From: a virus
Length of the DNA: 46,513 bases
Strand: one strand, 5' to 3'
Virus record (IMG/VR): IMGVR_UViG_3300037452_000083
Location: 1-46,513 of that record
A model generated the notes under the pieces. The model made no database searches. It was not told the DNA's origin and worked only from the letters and a program-made list of their open reading frames with translations. Below, piece by piece: positions 25,018 through 31,504 of the stretch. The first letter of the stretch is position 1; each line of letters opens with the position of its first letter. The position numbers were made by a program, and so were the translations under genes.

Positions 25018-25271
25018 GAAGTGGGCTTTTCCTTTTCGTCTGGCTGACCAGCACCTTCGCGATCAAGGAAGCAAACCCCCTCCACGATCTCGATAGCGTC
25101 GTGGACGCGGTTTGCCAGTTCGTCGTCGTAGTCGGCCAACTCCCCATTGGCGAGCAACATGCGAAGCACCCGCACGACTTCGCCGTGGCGATTGAGACAG
25201 GCTAGGCTGTAGAGCGTCGGCCGAGGCTTCGTCTTAGGGGCCTCCGCTGGTCCTTGTGCAACTCCGTCCAT
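25014..25271 (-). CDS. Small hypothetical protein
   Basis: 85 residues with a strong ribosome site (AGGAGAG). Acidic helical central part (NGELADYDDELANRVHDAIE). Encoded directly downstream of the XRE gene on the same strand. No family recognised. Confidence 0.7.
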   Translation of the reverse strand: MDGVAQGPAEAPKTKPRPTLYSLACLNRHGEVVRVLRMLLANGELADYDDELANRVHDAIEIVEGVCFLDREGAGQPDEKEKPTS

Positions 25272-25309
25272 TTTTCTCTCCTATGAAATTAGCGACATAC
25301 GACGCATAA

Positions 25310-25390
25310 GCGGCTACCACCAAATACCCTTCATCAGATGCTTTGGCGTAGTGGCGAGCGCCCGCGCAAAATCCTCAACCGTATTGAGCA
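25310..25390. repeat. 81-bp direct repeat, source copy (3' end of XRE gene)
   Basis: These 81 bases are identical to 33875-33955. Here they cover the final 77 bases of the leftward XRE gene including its stop codon. The encoded helix (VEDFARALATTPKHLMKG) is a normal XRE ending, so this is the probable source copy. Confidence 0.97.
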
Positions 25391-25547
25391 GTAGCCGTTG
25401 ACGGCCCGTCTCGATATTCGACACAGACACTCGCTTGTAGCCCACGCGCTTCGCAAGATCGTCCTGAGACAGACCCAACGTCTCGCGCATCAACCGAATG
25501 CGTGCGCCGAACGATTGGTGACATGCTTCAATTGGTTTGCCCATCAC
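25314..25547 (-). CDS. XRE-family HTH transcriptional regulator
   Basis: 77 residues forming an almost minimal HTH_3 domain: FGARIRLMRETLGLSQDDLA (helices 1-2), RVGYKRVSVSNIETGRQR (turn and recognition helix) and FARALATTPKHLMKG (helix 5). It would bind an operator as a dimer. The start is either of two consecutive ATGs. It overlaps the stop of the upstream 60-residue gene (ATGATG). Its last 77 bases recur inside the sugar methyltransferase gene at 33875-33955. Confidence 0.9.
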   Translation of the reverse strand: MMGKPIEACHQSFGARIRLMRETLGLSQDDLAKRVGYKRVSVSNIETGRQRLLLNTVEDFARALATTPKHLMKGIWW

Positions 25548-25726
25548 GCCACCTTCTCGCTGCTCTTTTCCATCCGCATCCGCTGCACGGTATGGGTGTT
25601 CTCCCGGCTGGCGAGATTACACAGCACGGTCGGCTCGTCGCTTGTGAACCAAACGGACCCGAATGTGCATGTTGCTCTCCTAAAGTCGGCGAGTAATTCC
25701 GTATCATGCTTATCCGGTTTAGACAC
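25544..25726 (-). CDS. Small hypothetical protein upstream of XRE
   Basis: 60 residues from GTG 25726. Mixed alpha/beta content (LLADFRRATCTFGSVWFTSD). It overlaps the XRE start. Another frame with a strong AGGAGA site gives only 17 residues (ATG 25680) and is not preferred. Unknown function. Confidence 0.5.
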   Translation of the reverse strand: MSKPDKHDTELLADFRRATCTFGSVWFTSDEPTVLCNLASRENTHTVQRMRMEKSSEKVA

Positions 25727-25745
25727 ACAGCCCTACATCTTGTGG

Positions 25746-25931
25746 TCATGGCACCGCCGCTGTTTTGCCGTCGCGCCTGTTCCAGTTCACTATGGCTTGA
25801 GCTTGTGAGCCAACCAGCACCATTTGCGCGGTGCATGGTTCGCCGCATTCGACATACCAGTCGCCGTCAAGCTCAAGCAGATTGGGCTTTTCGTTGCCGC
25901 AGAATGGACAAGGCTTGAGCATGAAGCGCAT
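25746..25931 (-). CDS. Lar-like zinc protein (restriction alleviation family)
   Basis: 61 residues from ATG 25931, just after the methyltransferase stop; an in-frame upstream start would overlap that gene. LKPCPFCGNEKPNLL, then VECGEPCTAQM and a closing IVNWNRR are the signature of Lar/restriction-alleviation family proteins (CPFCG ... C...C ... A...WNRR). E. coli Lar of Rac modulates type I restriction-modification. Being directly downstream of a DNA methyltransferase supports an anti-restriction context. Confidence 0.75.
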   Translation of the reverse strand: MRFMLKPCPFCGNEKPNLLELDGDWYVECGEPCTAQMVLVGSQAQAIVNWNRRDGKTAAVP

Positions 25932-25935
25932 TTTC

Positions 25936-26730
25936 TCAGGCTCCAGACCGTGCGGGCTTATCGACAAACATGTCGCCTTGTTTCAGCGCTTCGCTGATCC
26001 GGCGGCAGGCCGTGTCGAAGTATTGGGGTACGATTTCCATGCCGACGAACGGAAAGCCGAGCTGAATAGCGGCAACTCCCGTCGATCCGCTGCCCATGTA
26101 GGGATCGACGATGATCGTCTTGCGCGGCAACTGCATCTGACCGATGCACCATTTCATCAAAACGACCGGCTTTTGCGTCGGATGGACTCGTTGTTGCCCG
26201 GCGGTCACCTCATCGCGGGCCGCAGAGCCGACACAGACGCCGTCCCAAAGCAGCCGATAAATGCGCATAGGGCGGCTTGCGCCGCTCATCCATGCGGCTT
26301 CGCCGTCTCCTTGATCGCGCACCTTGCCGGTCGGGACCTTATCCCAGACCAGCCACGAGCCTGCAGGGAGGCGTTCCGCAAACTTATGTGCGCCCCAGAA
26401 AAGAGAACGCGGAGACACACTCAGCCAAGGATCAGGATCGAACGGTTCGTCGTCTCCGACAATGCCATCTGGCCACGCAATTGCTTGCCCGGCGCTATGC
26501 AGCGCGCCGGTCGCTCGAGCCCTTTGTACGTTCGCGACCGCACGAGAACCACAGCCGGGTGTCACTGCTCGAATGCCGCCAGCGTGAGCGACGTTTGTAT
26601 TTTGCTTCTGCCCATAGGGCGGATCGGTGACGATTGCGCGCTCGCCGTGGACCGCCGGCAAGATCACAGCGTTGTCTCCCAGATATAGGATTACGCCGTC
26701 TGCAATTTCTTCTTTCCGAACCTTCAACAT
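25936..26730 (-). CDS. DNA methyltransferase (N6-adenine or N4-cytosine)
   Basis: 264 residues. Catalytic motif IV DPPY at residues 36-39, motif X HPTQKP at 183-188 and the AdoMet-binding motif DPYMGSGST at 209-217 occur in the order typical of beta-class methyltransferases. It is shorter than CcrM and lacks CcrM's C-terminal region. Orphan: no restriction nuclease nearby. Likely protects phage DNA from host restriction or alters host methylation-dependent gene control, notable because the phage also encodes GcrA-type regulators. Confidence 0.9.
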   Translation of the reverse strand: MLKVRKEEIADGVILYLGDNAVILPAVHGERAIVTDPPYGQKQNTNVAHAGGIRAVTPGCGSRAVANVQRARATGALHSAGQAIAWPDGIVGDDEPFDPDPWLSVSPRSLFWGAHKFAERLPAGSWLVWDKVPTGKVRDQGDGEAAWMSGASRPMRIYRLLWDGVCVGSAARDEVTAGQQRVHPTQKPVVLMKWCIGQMQLPRKTIIVDPYMGSGSTGVAAIQLGFPFVGMEIVPQYFDTACRRISEALKQGDMFVDKPARSGA

Positions 26731-26789
26731 CTAGTAGGTCTCAGCGTTTGTGTGTGACAACCGGATAAGCATGATTCCGTATGAACCGG

Positions 26790-27023
26790 CTATTCCTTGA
26801 TCTCATCAGCCGATGCCTTGCAGAGCGGCGCATAGTTGACGTTTCCCGCGCTGACCGAATGAAGTGTTTCGACCTCGGCAACCTCAAAGTCTGACGTGGT
26901 GTCCATCACGACGCGGTAGCCCACTTCCTCGATGGCTTTTTCGATGGCCTCTTTTGGAGTGTCGGCCTGGACCTCGCCAGTGAAGTAGCCGGCGAACGGA
27001 ATGCAAACCTCATATCTTGACAT
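26790..27023 (-). CDS. Small hypothetical protein
   Basis: 77 residues with a GGGAG ribosome site. Pattern of two beta strands, a helix (TPKEAIEKAIEEVGY) and further strands resembles small ferredoxin-like phage early proteins (YEVCIPFAGYFTGEVQA). No function known. Confidence 0.75.
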   Translation of the reverse strand: MSRYEVCIPFAGYFTGEVQADTPKEAIEKAIEEVGYRVVMDTTSDFEVAEVETLHSVSAGNVNYAPLCKASADEIKE

Positions 27024-27054
27024 TTAAATCTCCCGACTATCTTGTTGTTTGTGC

Positions 27055-27267
27055 CTATTCCTCGACGGGGTTCTTTTGGATGGCCCAATCGAACGTGCCC
27101 TTGCCGCGCGGCGTCAAATCCCACTTGCCAACTATCGCGGGCGTGTCCTTCGGGACGCGGAACGTCAGCGTCACGTAATCCTCGCCGTTGTATGCGGGTC
27201 CGAAGTCGGCGCGTTCCGCCACGGCGGGGATCACGGTATCGATGCGCGATGCTATTGCTTTGTCCAT
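27055..27267 (-). CDS. Small beta-rich hypothetical protein
   Basis: 70 residues starting MDKAIASRIDTVIPAVAER. A possible short OB-like beta protein (EDYVTLTFRVPKDTPAIVG). Preceded by AGGGAA. Downstream of the SSB-like gene and therefore possibly a DNA-metabolism accessory. Confidence 0.65.
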   Translation of the reverse strand: MDKAIASRIDTVIPAVAERADFGPAYNGEDYVTLTFRVPKDTPAIVGKWDLTPRGKGTFDWAIQKNPVEE

Positions 27268-27303
27268 GACGGTTCCCTGCTAACCTGTCGTCTGTCGGAC
27301 GCT

Positions 27304-27352
27304 GCCGGCTCCCACCGGGACTAACTGGAAGGGCTAATGCGCAGGAGCCGGC
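27304..27352 (-). promoter_or_regulatory. 9-bp inverted repeat in the leader between SSB-like and downstream gene
   Basis: GCCGGCTCC 27304-27312 and GGAGCCGGC 27344-27352 form a perfect 9-bp stem with a 31-base loop, in the 112-base gap between two leftward genes. No T-run follows on either strand, so it is not a standard terminator. It could be an mRNA structure or protein site. Confidence 0.5.
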
Positions 27353-27379
27353 CCGGTCGAACCGCATGTCACCACGCGG

Positions 27380-27766
27380 TCAGAATGGAATATCGTCGTC
27401 AAGCAGCGCAGGATTTTCACTGTGCTGTACAGGCTGTTGCGGTTGCCGCTGTACCGGCGGCAGCACAGGATCGGCCATGAGCCGAATGGCGTCGACACGC
27501 TTGCCCTGGAAATCAACCTTGGTGGGATAGAGCGTAATTTTCTGTCCATGCCAATGATCGGTCTCATCGCCGAACGCATCTTCCAGCACGGCGCTATTGG
27601 TCTTGTTGAGCACCACACCGCGGTCCTTGCCCTGAAAAAACAGCACCGGCTTGTGATCGTCGCCAACGTCGCGCATTTCGACGCGATCGATGACGACCTT
27701 GACTTGCCGGCCTTGCAGATCGGCGGCCTTGAGATAATCAGACGGGAATGCGGCAGAGATTTTCAT
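27380..27766 (-). CDS. SSB-like protein with acidic DDDIPF tail
   Basis: 128 residues. The N-terminal part is a beta-rich OB-fold-like domain (LKAADLQGRQVKVVIDRVEM, VLFFQGKDRGVVLNK, TLYPTKVDFQGKRVDAIRL), followed by a Pro/Gln-rich linker (about 100-115) and the C-terminal sequence LLDDDIPF, the SSB tail that recruits replication and repair proteins. I infer single-stranded DNA binding. GGAGCAAC precedes the ATG. Together with RusA it forms the visible DNA-metabolism set. Confidence 0.75.
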   Translation of the reverse strand: MKISAAFPSDYLKAADLQGRQVKVVIDRVEMRDVGDDHKPVLFFQGKDRGVVLNKTNSAVLEDAFGDETDHWHGQKITLYPTKVDFQGKRVDAIRLMADPVLPPVQRQPQQPVQHSENPALLDDDIPF

Positions 27767-28025
27767 TTTGTTGCTCCGGTTGTGTGAGTTTCTGATATTG
27801 CGCGTCCATTTGATCCGCCAGCGCCCGCAATGTCCGGCTATCGGCCGCGAGTTGCAGCATCGGGGTGGTTTCTAAACTGAAACCGAATTGATTTAACTCC
27901 GCCAGCCGGCACAGCCAAAACTTGGCATCGGCCTCAAACGAGTTGACCTGCGTGTGCAACGCTGCGCACCTGTGATGCACAGGAAAATCGGTTGTCCACT
28001 GCACGTAATCCGCCGGATCGGTCAT
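27738..28025 (-). CDS. Helical protein overlapping the SSB-like gene
   Basis: 95 residues from ATG 28025 (AGGTGG upstream). A longer start at 28109 would overlap the upstream gene. Residues about 45-90 are helical and rich in Leu (LAADSRTLRALADQMDAQY). It overlaps the SSB-like gene by 29 bases. No family recognised. Confidence 0.6.
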   Translation of the reverse strand: MTDPADYVQWTTDFPVHHRCAALHTQVNSFEADAKFWLCRLAELNQFGFSLETTPMLQLAADSRTLRALADQMDAQYQKLTQPEQQNENLCRIPV

Positions 28026-28065
28026 TCGTGCCACCTGTCTGGGCGCAAGACCTTGTAGGGGTCCT

Positions 28066-28239
28066 TCATCCAAATATACCATTCTCAGCCTCATCCGCAT
28101 ACCACTCACGGTCGGTCAGTGGCGTCAACGGCCAATGCGTGGCCACGATGCTGATTGCGTGCAGCCGGGCTGCTTGGAGGTCCAAGCCTTCGTCAATGAG
28201 CCGTGCGATAGTGGCGGTCATGAATTCTTCCCGGCTCAT
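28066..28239 (-). CDS. Small helical protein
   Basis: 57 residues from ATG 28239 with GAAGAG upstream. Helical (EEFMTATIARLIDEGLDLQA) and acidic at the end (WYADEAENGIFG). Its start overlaps the stop of the 32-residue membrane peptide (ATGA). Confidence 0.65.
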   Translation of the reverse strand: MSREEFMTATIARLIDEGLDLQAARLHAISIVATHWPLTPLTDREWYADEAENGIFG

Positions 28240-28334
28240 GGCAATCTCTTCTGCTGCTGCCGAATGCACATCGCCGCATACACGACCAGCGCAATCGCGA
28301 TGACGGCCAAGAGTGGCTGCAGCGGTTCGGTCAT
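28236..28334 (-). CDS. 32-residue single-span membrane peptide
   Basis: A short ORF with one hydrophobic helix (PLLAVIAIALVVYAAMCI) and a basic tail. Its ATG overlaps the stop of the multi-HTH gene and its stop overlaps the next ATG, so three genes are translationally chained. This chain is the best evidence that it is real. Confidence 0.55.
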   Translation of the reverse strand: MTEPLQPLLAVIAIALVVYAAMCIRQQQKRLP

Positions 28335-29365
28335 GGCAAGAGCTGTCCTTTGCTGCGCAATCGATTGATCTTGCCCAAGATAGCATTACGGGTGAATGGC
28401 GGCCCAAGAATATCGGAGCATTGCTGTGCGGTGCTGCCATTGAACCACATGGTTTTCAGCCGCGCGACCACTTCATCGGTCCAGATGCTTTCAGGATCGA
28501 CCCAAACCTTTTTCGGCCTTGGCTCTGCTGGGGGACTTGAAACAGCCGCCGCAAAATCTGTCGTGACCGTGCCATTCAGCCGCTGCTTGGAATGCTCTAT
28601 CAGATCGGGCATATAGCAGCTGACAAAGTCAGGCAAAATACGTCCCAGCCCTTCATTCATCACCTGTTTATCTATGGCGCGCCAACTCATGCCCGCAGCG
28701 CGCAATTCGCGAGCTCGGTCTATGCGTGGTTGTCTATCGCGCCAGCGGCCATGTTTGATTTCCACCCCAGCCTGCTTGCAAGCAAACTGAATACAGAAGG
28801 CCCCCGATGGGAGCACGCCGGGATATTTTTTCTCTAGCTGGCGACGGGCCTCGTTGATTGAAAATCCTTGCCGCACCAACTCAACGCCTTCGACCAATAT
28901 ACCAGCGCGCTCATTGCGGATTGCGGCTTTTATCTCCGCAGCATGAGATTGCGCCGCCTCTCGTTGAAGGCGACGCTGTTCTTTGACTAAAGCCGTAGTG
29001 CCGGTAGGCCGCAAAATCTGTTCGACGCGCTGCTGCGACACACCGTACTTATCGGCCAGCGTGCACATATTTTCTTCGCCACGCTCGTAGGCGGCAACCA
29101 TCGCGATATTGCGCTCGGCGGTTTCTTGAGTTCGCGGTCCAAAGTGCTGCGGCGGTCGCGGTACACCGGCGGTCAATTGACGAATTGTTAATTTGCTGAG
29201 CTTGTACTTTTCAGCAAGGGCGGCCGTTGACATGCCGGCCATTCGATCGGCGCGAATTTGCTCGTTGCGGGCGAGGGTCCATGGCCGCGAGCCTGCCGGT
29301 GGCCCGGACCGTTTCTGTGGCTGCGAAGCTGGCGTCGATCCGAAAATCTTGGACAGAATGCTCAT
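28331..29365 (-). CDS. Multi-HTH regulator with C-terminal GcrA-type domain
   Basis: 344 residues from ATG 29365; the in-frame GTG 15 bases upstream lies in the promoter. At least three HTH-like repeats are visible: near residues 35-65 (MSTAALAEKYKLSKLTIRQL), 90-125 (MCTLADKYGVSQQRVEQIL) and 210-235. The end (about residues 297-340: WTDEVVARLKTMWFNGSTA, then TRNAILGKINRLRSKG) is the GcrA N-terminal DNA-binding pattern. The order is reversed compared with GcrA, where this domain comes first. It heads the first leftward transcription unit, so it is probably an early regulator. Confidence 0.7.
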   Translation of the reverse strand: MSILSKIFGSTPASQPQKRSGPPAGSRPWTLARNEQIRADRMAGMSTAALAEKYKLSKLTIRQLTAGVPRPPQHFGPRTQETAERNIAMVAAYERGEENMCTLADKYGVSQQRVEQILRPTGTTALVKEQRRLQREAAQSHAAEIKAAIRNERAGILVEGVELVRQGFSINEARRQLEKKYPGVLPSGAFCIQFACKQAGVEIKHGRWRDRQPRIDRARELRAAGMSWRAIDKQVMNEGLGRILPDFVSCYMPDLIEHSKQRLNGTVTTDFAAAVSSPPAEPRPKKVWVDPESIWTDEVVARLKTMWFNGSTAQQCSDILGPPFTRNAILGKINRLRSKGQLLP

Positions 29366-29371
29366 ACGCCC

Positions 29372-29399
29372 ATAATGCACATGCCAGCCGCATTGTCAA
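29372..29399 (-). promoter_or_regulatory. Leftward promoter of the multi-HTH gene, probably leaderless
   Basis: On the minus strand a perfect TTGACA (29394-29399) and CATTAT (29372-29377) stand 16 bases apart (17 to ATTATG). The expected start of transcription falls at or next to the ATG at 29365, so the mRNA would have almost no leader. No Shine-Dalgarno sequence is present. Confidence 0.75.
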
Positions 29400-29408
29400 C
29401 GATGCTAC

Positions 29409-29436
29409 TTGCATTTATTTTTGATGTGTGCATATT
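29409..29436 (+). promoter_or_regulatory. Rightward promoter of the XRE-GcrA unit, probably leaderless
   Basis: TTGCAT 29409-29414 and CATATT 29431-29436 are 16 bases apart; transcription would begin close to ATG 29443. ATGCACAT (29375-29382) and ATGTGTGCAT (29424-29433) are nearly inverted copies, one on each -10 region, and may be operators. Confidence 0.55.
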
Positions 29437-29442
29437 CGCGAC

Positions 29443-29649
29443 ATGGTGACCAAAACACAGGTCAGGCTGACGCGAAAACGCTTAGGCGAAAGCCAAGCCG
29501 ACTTCGCCAAGCATTTCAAAGTCAACCAAAGCACCATCCACCGCTGGGAAACTGGCAAGCTGCCGATCGAAGGCATCATCGAGATTGGCGTCGAGGCAGT
29601 GCTGGCGCGGCTGGCTTATATCTTCGTCGAGCAGCAGGCCGCCGAATGA
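29443..29649 (+). CDS. XRE-family HTH regulator
   Basis: 68 residues from the first ATG (29443); an in-frame GTG at 29428 lies in the promoter. VRLTRKRLGESQADFAKHFK and VNQSTIHRWETGKLPIEG give a full HTH_3 domain (residues about 7-45). It is divergent from the multi-HTH gene and may control both promoters, like a Cro/CI switch. Confidence 0.85.
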   Translation: MVTKTQVRLTRKRLGESQADFAKHFKVNQSTIHRWETGKLPIEGIIEIGVEAVLARLAYIFVEQQAAE

Positions 29650-30125
29650 GCAACCAATATCCCGACTCCTGGACCGCCAGCCGCATCGAACAGCTCAAGA
29701 CCTACGCGGCCTCGGGCCTGCCCATGCGCGACATTGCTCGCAAGCTTGGCATCACCCGCAACGCCGTGCTGGGCAAACTGCATCGGCTTGGGCTGCCCCT
29801 GGGCCGGCAACCCAACCCTGACGGCACAGCCCATAAGCGTCGGCCGGTCCCACGTGTTGCCAAAATACAACTCTTTGACGGCTGGCGGAAGCCGCGGCAG
29901 AGCCACAGGGAAGCCCCTGGGCCGTCATTGGTGCCGGGACTGTGCGATCTGCCGCCCGAGACCGCAGCCGCGCCGGTGACGATCGTGGGGCTATTGCCGC
30001 ACCATTGCCGCTGGCTCTTGGGCGAGCCAGGGGTGGATATGCTGTATTGCGGTGCAGCAAAACTAGAGCCGTATTCGTACTGCGCCCGGCATTGCGCTGT
30101 TGCATTTAAGCCACGGGGCGGGTGA
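29646..30125 (+). CDS. gcrA: GcrA-family cell-cycle regulator
   Basis: 159 residues, start in ATGA overlap with the XRE gene. The N-terminal HTH (W9, then LPMRDIARKLGITRNAVLGK at 25-44) and the C-terminal Cys/His set (HHCRW C121, YCGA C135, SYCARH C146/H149) are the two halves of GcrA. In Caulobacter and rhizobia GcrA joins sigma70 RNA polymerase at promoters with CcrM-methylated GAnTC sites. The linker is basic. A phage GcrA could redirect host transcription or tie phage expression to the host cell cycle. Confidence 0.88.
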   Translation: MSNQYPDSWTASRIEQLKTYAASGLPMRDIARKLGITRNAVLGKLHRLGLPLGRQPNPDGTAHKRRPVPRVAKIQLFDGWRKPRQSHREAPGPSLVPGLCDLPPETAAAPVTIVGLLPHHCRWLLGEPGVDMLYCGAAKLEPYSYCARHCAVAFKPRGG

Positions 30126-30163
30126 TGACAGATATATGCCCGTTTTGGAGGTAGAAAAGCACC

Positions 30164-30376
30164 ATGCGCGAACCGGATGAAGACGAACGCCGCGATGCAA
30201 TCGACGAGAGACGCGCTAGGCGTCGTGGCCGGACGGTGTATCGCACCTATGACGACTGGAAACTGGCCAGCTCGGAGGACGATGCACCGCAACCGCCATA
30301 TGGCGAATGGTGCCGCAATCCCGCTGCTTGTGCCAGCAAAGGCTATTGCCCGCTTGATCCAACTTGTGGAGATTAA
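30164..30376 (+). CDS. Small charged hypothetical protein
   Basis: 70 residues, GGAGG site upstream. Very charged N-terminal half (EPDEDERRDAIDERRARRRG) and a Cys-containing C-terminal half (four Cys). No family recognised. In the rightward unit with GcrA. Confidence 0.7.
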   Translation: MREPDEDERRDAIDERRARRRGRTVYRTYDDWKLASSEDDAPQPPYGEWCRNPAACASKGYCPLDPTCGD

Positions 30377-30379
30377 GCC

Positions 30380-30613
30380 GTGAAACTTGACAACAAGGGC
30401 CGATGCTGCGGGCGCAAGCCAATCGTCTATAAGCGCAACCCGCACTTATTCTGCTGCCGCTGTGATCGCGCTTTCGATCTTGACGGCAATCAGATTGAGA
30501 ATTGGGCATGGCAGCGCGTCCCTTCTGGACCGCTCAAATATTTTGAGCGCCGGCCGAAGATCAAGCGCACGGTCTTATCATTCCCTGGCGACCCAGATTT
30601 GGAACTGAAATAG
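30380..30613 (+). CDS. Zinc-ribbon-like hypothetical protein
   Basis: 77 residues from GTG 30380 (GGAG upstream). GRCCGRKP (8-14) and LFCCRCDRAFDLDG form a Cys-rich zinc-ribbon pattern. Next to RusA, so possibly nucleic-acid-related. Confidence 0.65.
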   Translation: MKLDNKGRCCGRKPIVYKRNPHLFCCRCDRAFDLDGNQIENWAWQRVPSGPLKYFERRPKIKRTVLSFPGDPDLELK

Positions 30614-30617
30614 TAAA

Positions 30618-31037
30618 ATGACCATTGCCGCGCCCAGCTTTACCGATCCGCCGTTTGCCGTCCCGGCCGATGTCGTTCTCGATATACCGTTGCCGCCGTC
30701 CGTCAACCGCACCCGCAAGGTCGACTGGATCGGCCACCGCAAATACATCCAATGGAAGCGCGATGCCGGAATGCACCTGGTCGCCAATGGCCAATACCGC
30801 AACGCGCCGCGGCGGCTGCAACAGTACGAGCTGACGATCACATTGGACGAGCAGCAATGCCGGCTCGACCCCGACAATCCAGTGAAGGCGGCGATCGATC
30901 TGCTGCGGTCGCTTGAGATCATCACCGACGACACGCCAAAATACGCGCGGCGGATTGTGATCGAGTGGGGAAAAGCTGTGGATGGCTGCCGATTGACTGT
31001 GAGGCCGCTAACTTCTGCAATGTCGGGAAAAGCATGA
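30618..31037 (+). CDS. rusA: RusA-family Holliday junction resolvase
   Basis: 139 residues. Family motifs: LPPSVNRTRK at 25-34, the catalytic DPDNPVKAAIDLL at 84-96 (D84, D86, and D94) and ITDD at 102-105. RusA cuts four-way DNA junctions during phage replication or recombination. Length and motif spacing are normal for the family (E. coli RusA 120 residues). Confidence 0.9.
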   Translation: MTIAAPSFTDPPFAVPADVVLDIPLPPSVNRTRKVDWIGHRKYIQWKRDAGMHLVANGQYRNAPRRLQQYELTITLDEQQCRLDPDNPVKAAIDLLRSLEIITDDTPKYARRIVIEWGKAVDGCRLTVRPLTSAMSGKA

Positions 31038-31111
31038 GCAAGAGTCAAGCAGAAGGCGCGTTACGAGCAATCGTTGCTGCGGTTCGCAGATGGCTAAGGA
31101 TAAGACCGTGA
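31034..31111 (+). CDS. 25-residue basic peptide
   Basis: ATG overlaps the RusA stop (ATGA); 25 residues, amphipathic and basic at the end (AIVAAVRRWLRIRP). Weak case, supported only by the overlap with rusA. Confidence 0.35.
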   Translation: MSKSQAEGALRAIVAAVRRWLRIRP

Positions 31112-31284
31112 TACGCGCAATCCTATTCGTCGCCCTTTTGCTGATCGCGACATCCGCCCAAGCCAAGGACAAGCCTCGGCCGTTTTGGCCGTGCTCTCAG
31201 TGCAAGGGTGGTTGGATAGACGCCATGACAGGCATGTGTCCGTATCGACCGTCCTGCAAGCGAGGATCACATGGGCATCAATGA
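31090..31284 (+). CDS. Small secreted Cys-rich protein
   Basis: 64 residues (an in-frame GTG at 31108 is an alternative start). A clean signal peptide (VIRAILFVALLLIATSAQA) is followed by about 40 residues with four Cys (CSQC, CPYRPSC) that could bind metal or form disulfides in the periplasm. Confidence 0.6.
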   Translation: MAKDKTVIRAILFVALLLIATSAQAKDKPRPFWPCSQCKGGWIDAMTGMCPYRPSCKRGSHGHQ

Positions 31285-31492
31285 TTTTCCAATGACACCA
31301 CCGAAGCGCCCACTCGAAGTGACTGGCGTCTGGCTTGATGCGCACTCTGGTCGCATCCGAGTGCGAGTCGAGTTCGGTGGCCGATGGCACACTGTCATCG
31401 ATGAGACCAACGATGAAGGCCATATCAGCCACATCGTTGAGCCGAGCGGAATTCTCAAAGCACCGCTATCCGAAGAACTTGGCTGCGGTTAA
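31271..31492 (+). CDS. Small hypothetical protein
   Basis: 73 residues, GAGG site before the ATG. Beta-rich (LEVTGVWLDAHSGRIRVRVE). No family known to me. Confidence 0.7.
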   Translation: MGINDFPMTPPKRPLEVTGVWLDAHSGRIRVRVEFGGRWHTVIDETNDEGHISHIVEPSGILKAPLSEELGCG

Positions 31493-31504
31493 CTGAGGTT
31501 TAGC

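Noticed and set aside
25936-26730. CcrM orthologue
   Set aside because: Motif order fits, but CcrM's C-terminal region and its DPPYN context are missing; specificity cannot be read from sequence.
26906-27367. 153-residue minus-strand frame
   Set aside because: Out of frame with the two better-supported small genes 26790-27023 and 27055-27267, and Arg-rich.
29702-30445. 247-residue minus-strand open frame
   Set aside because: Antisense to gcrA and two small genes that have ribosome sites and recognisable motifs.
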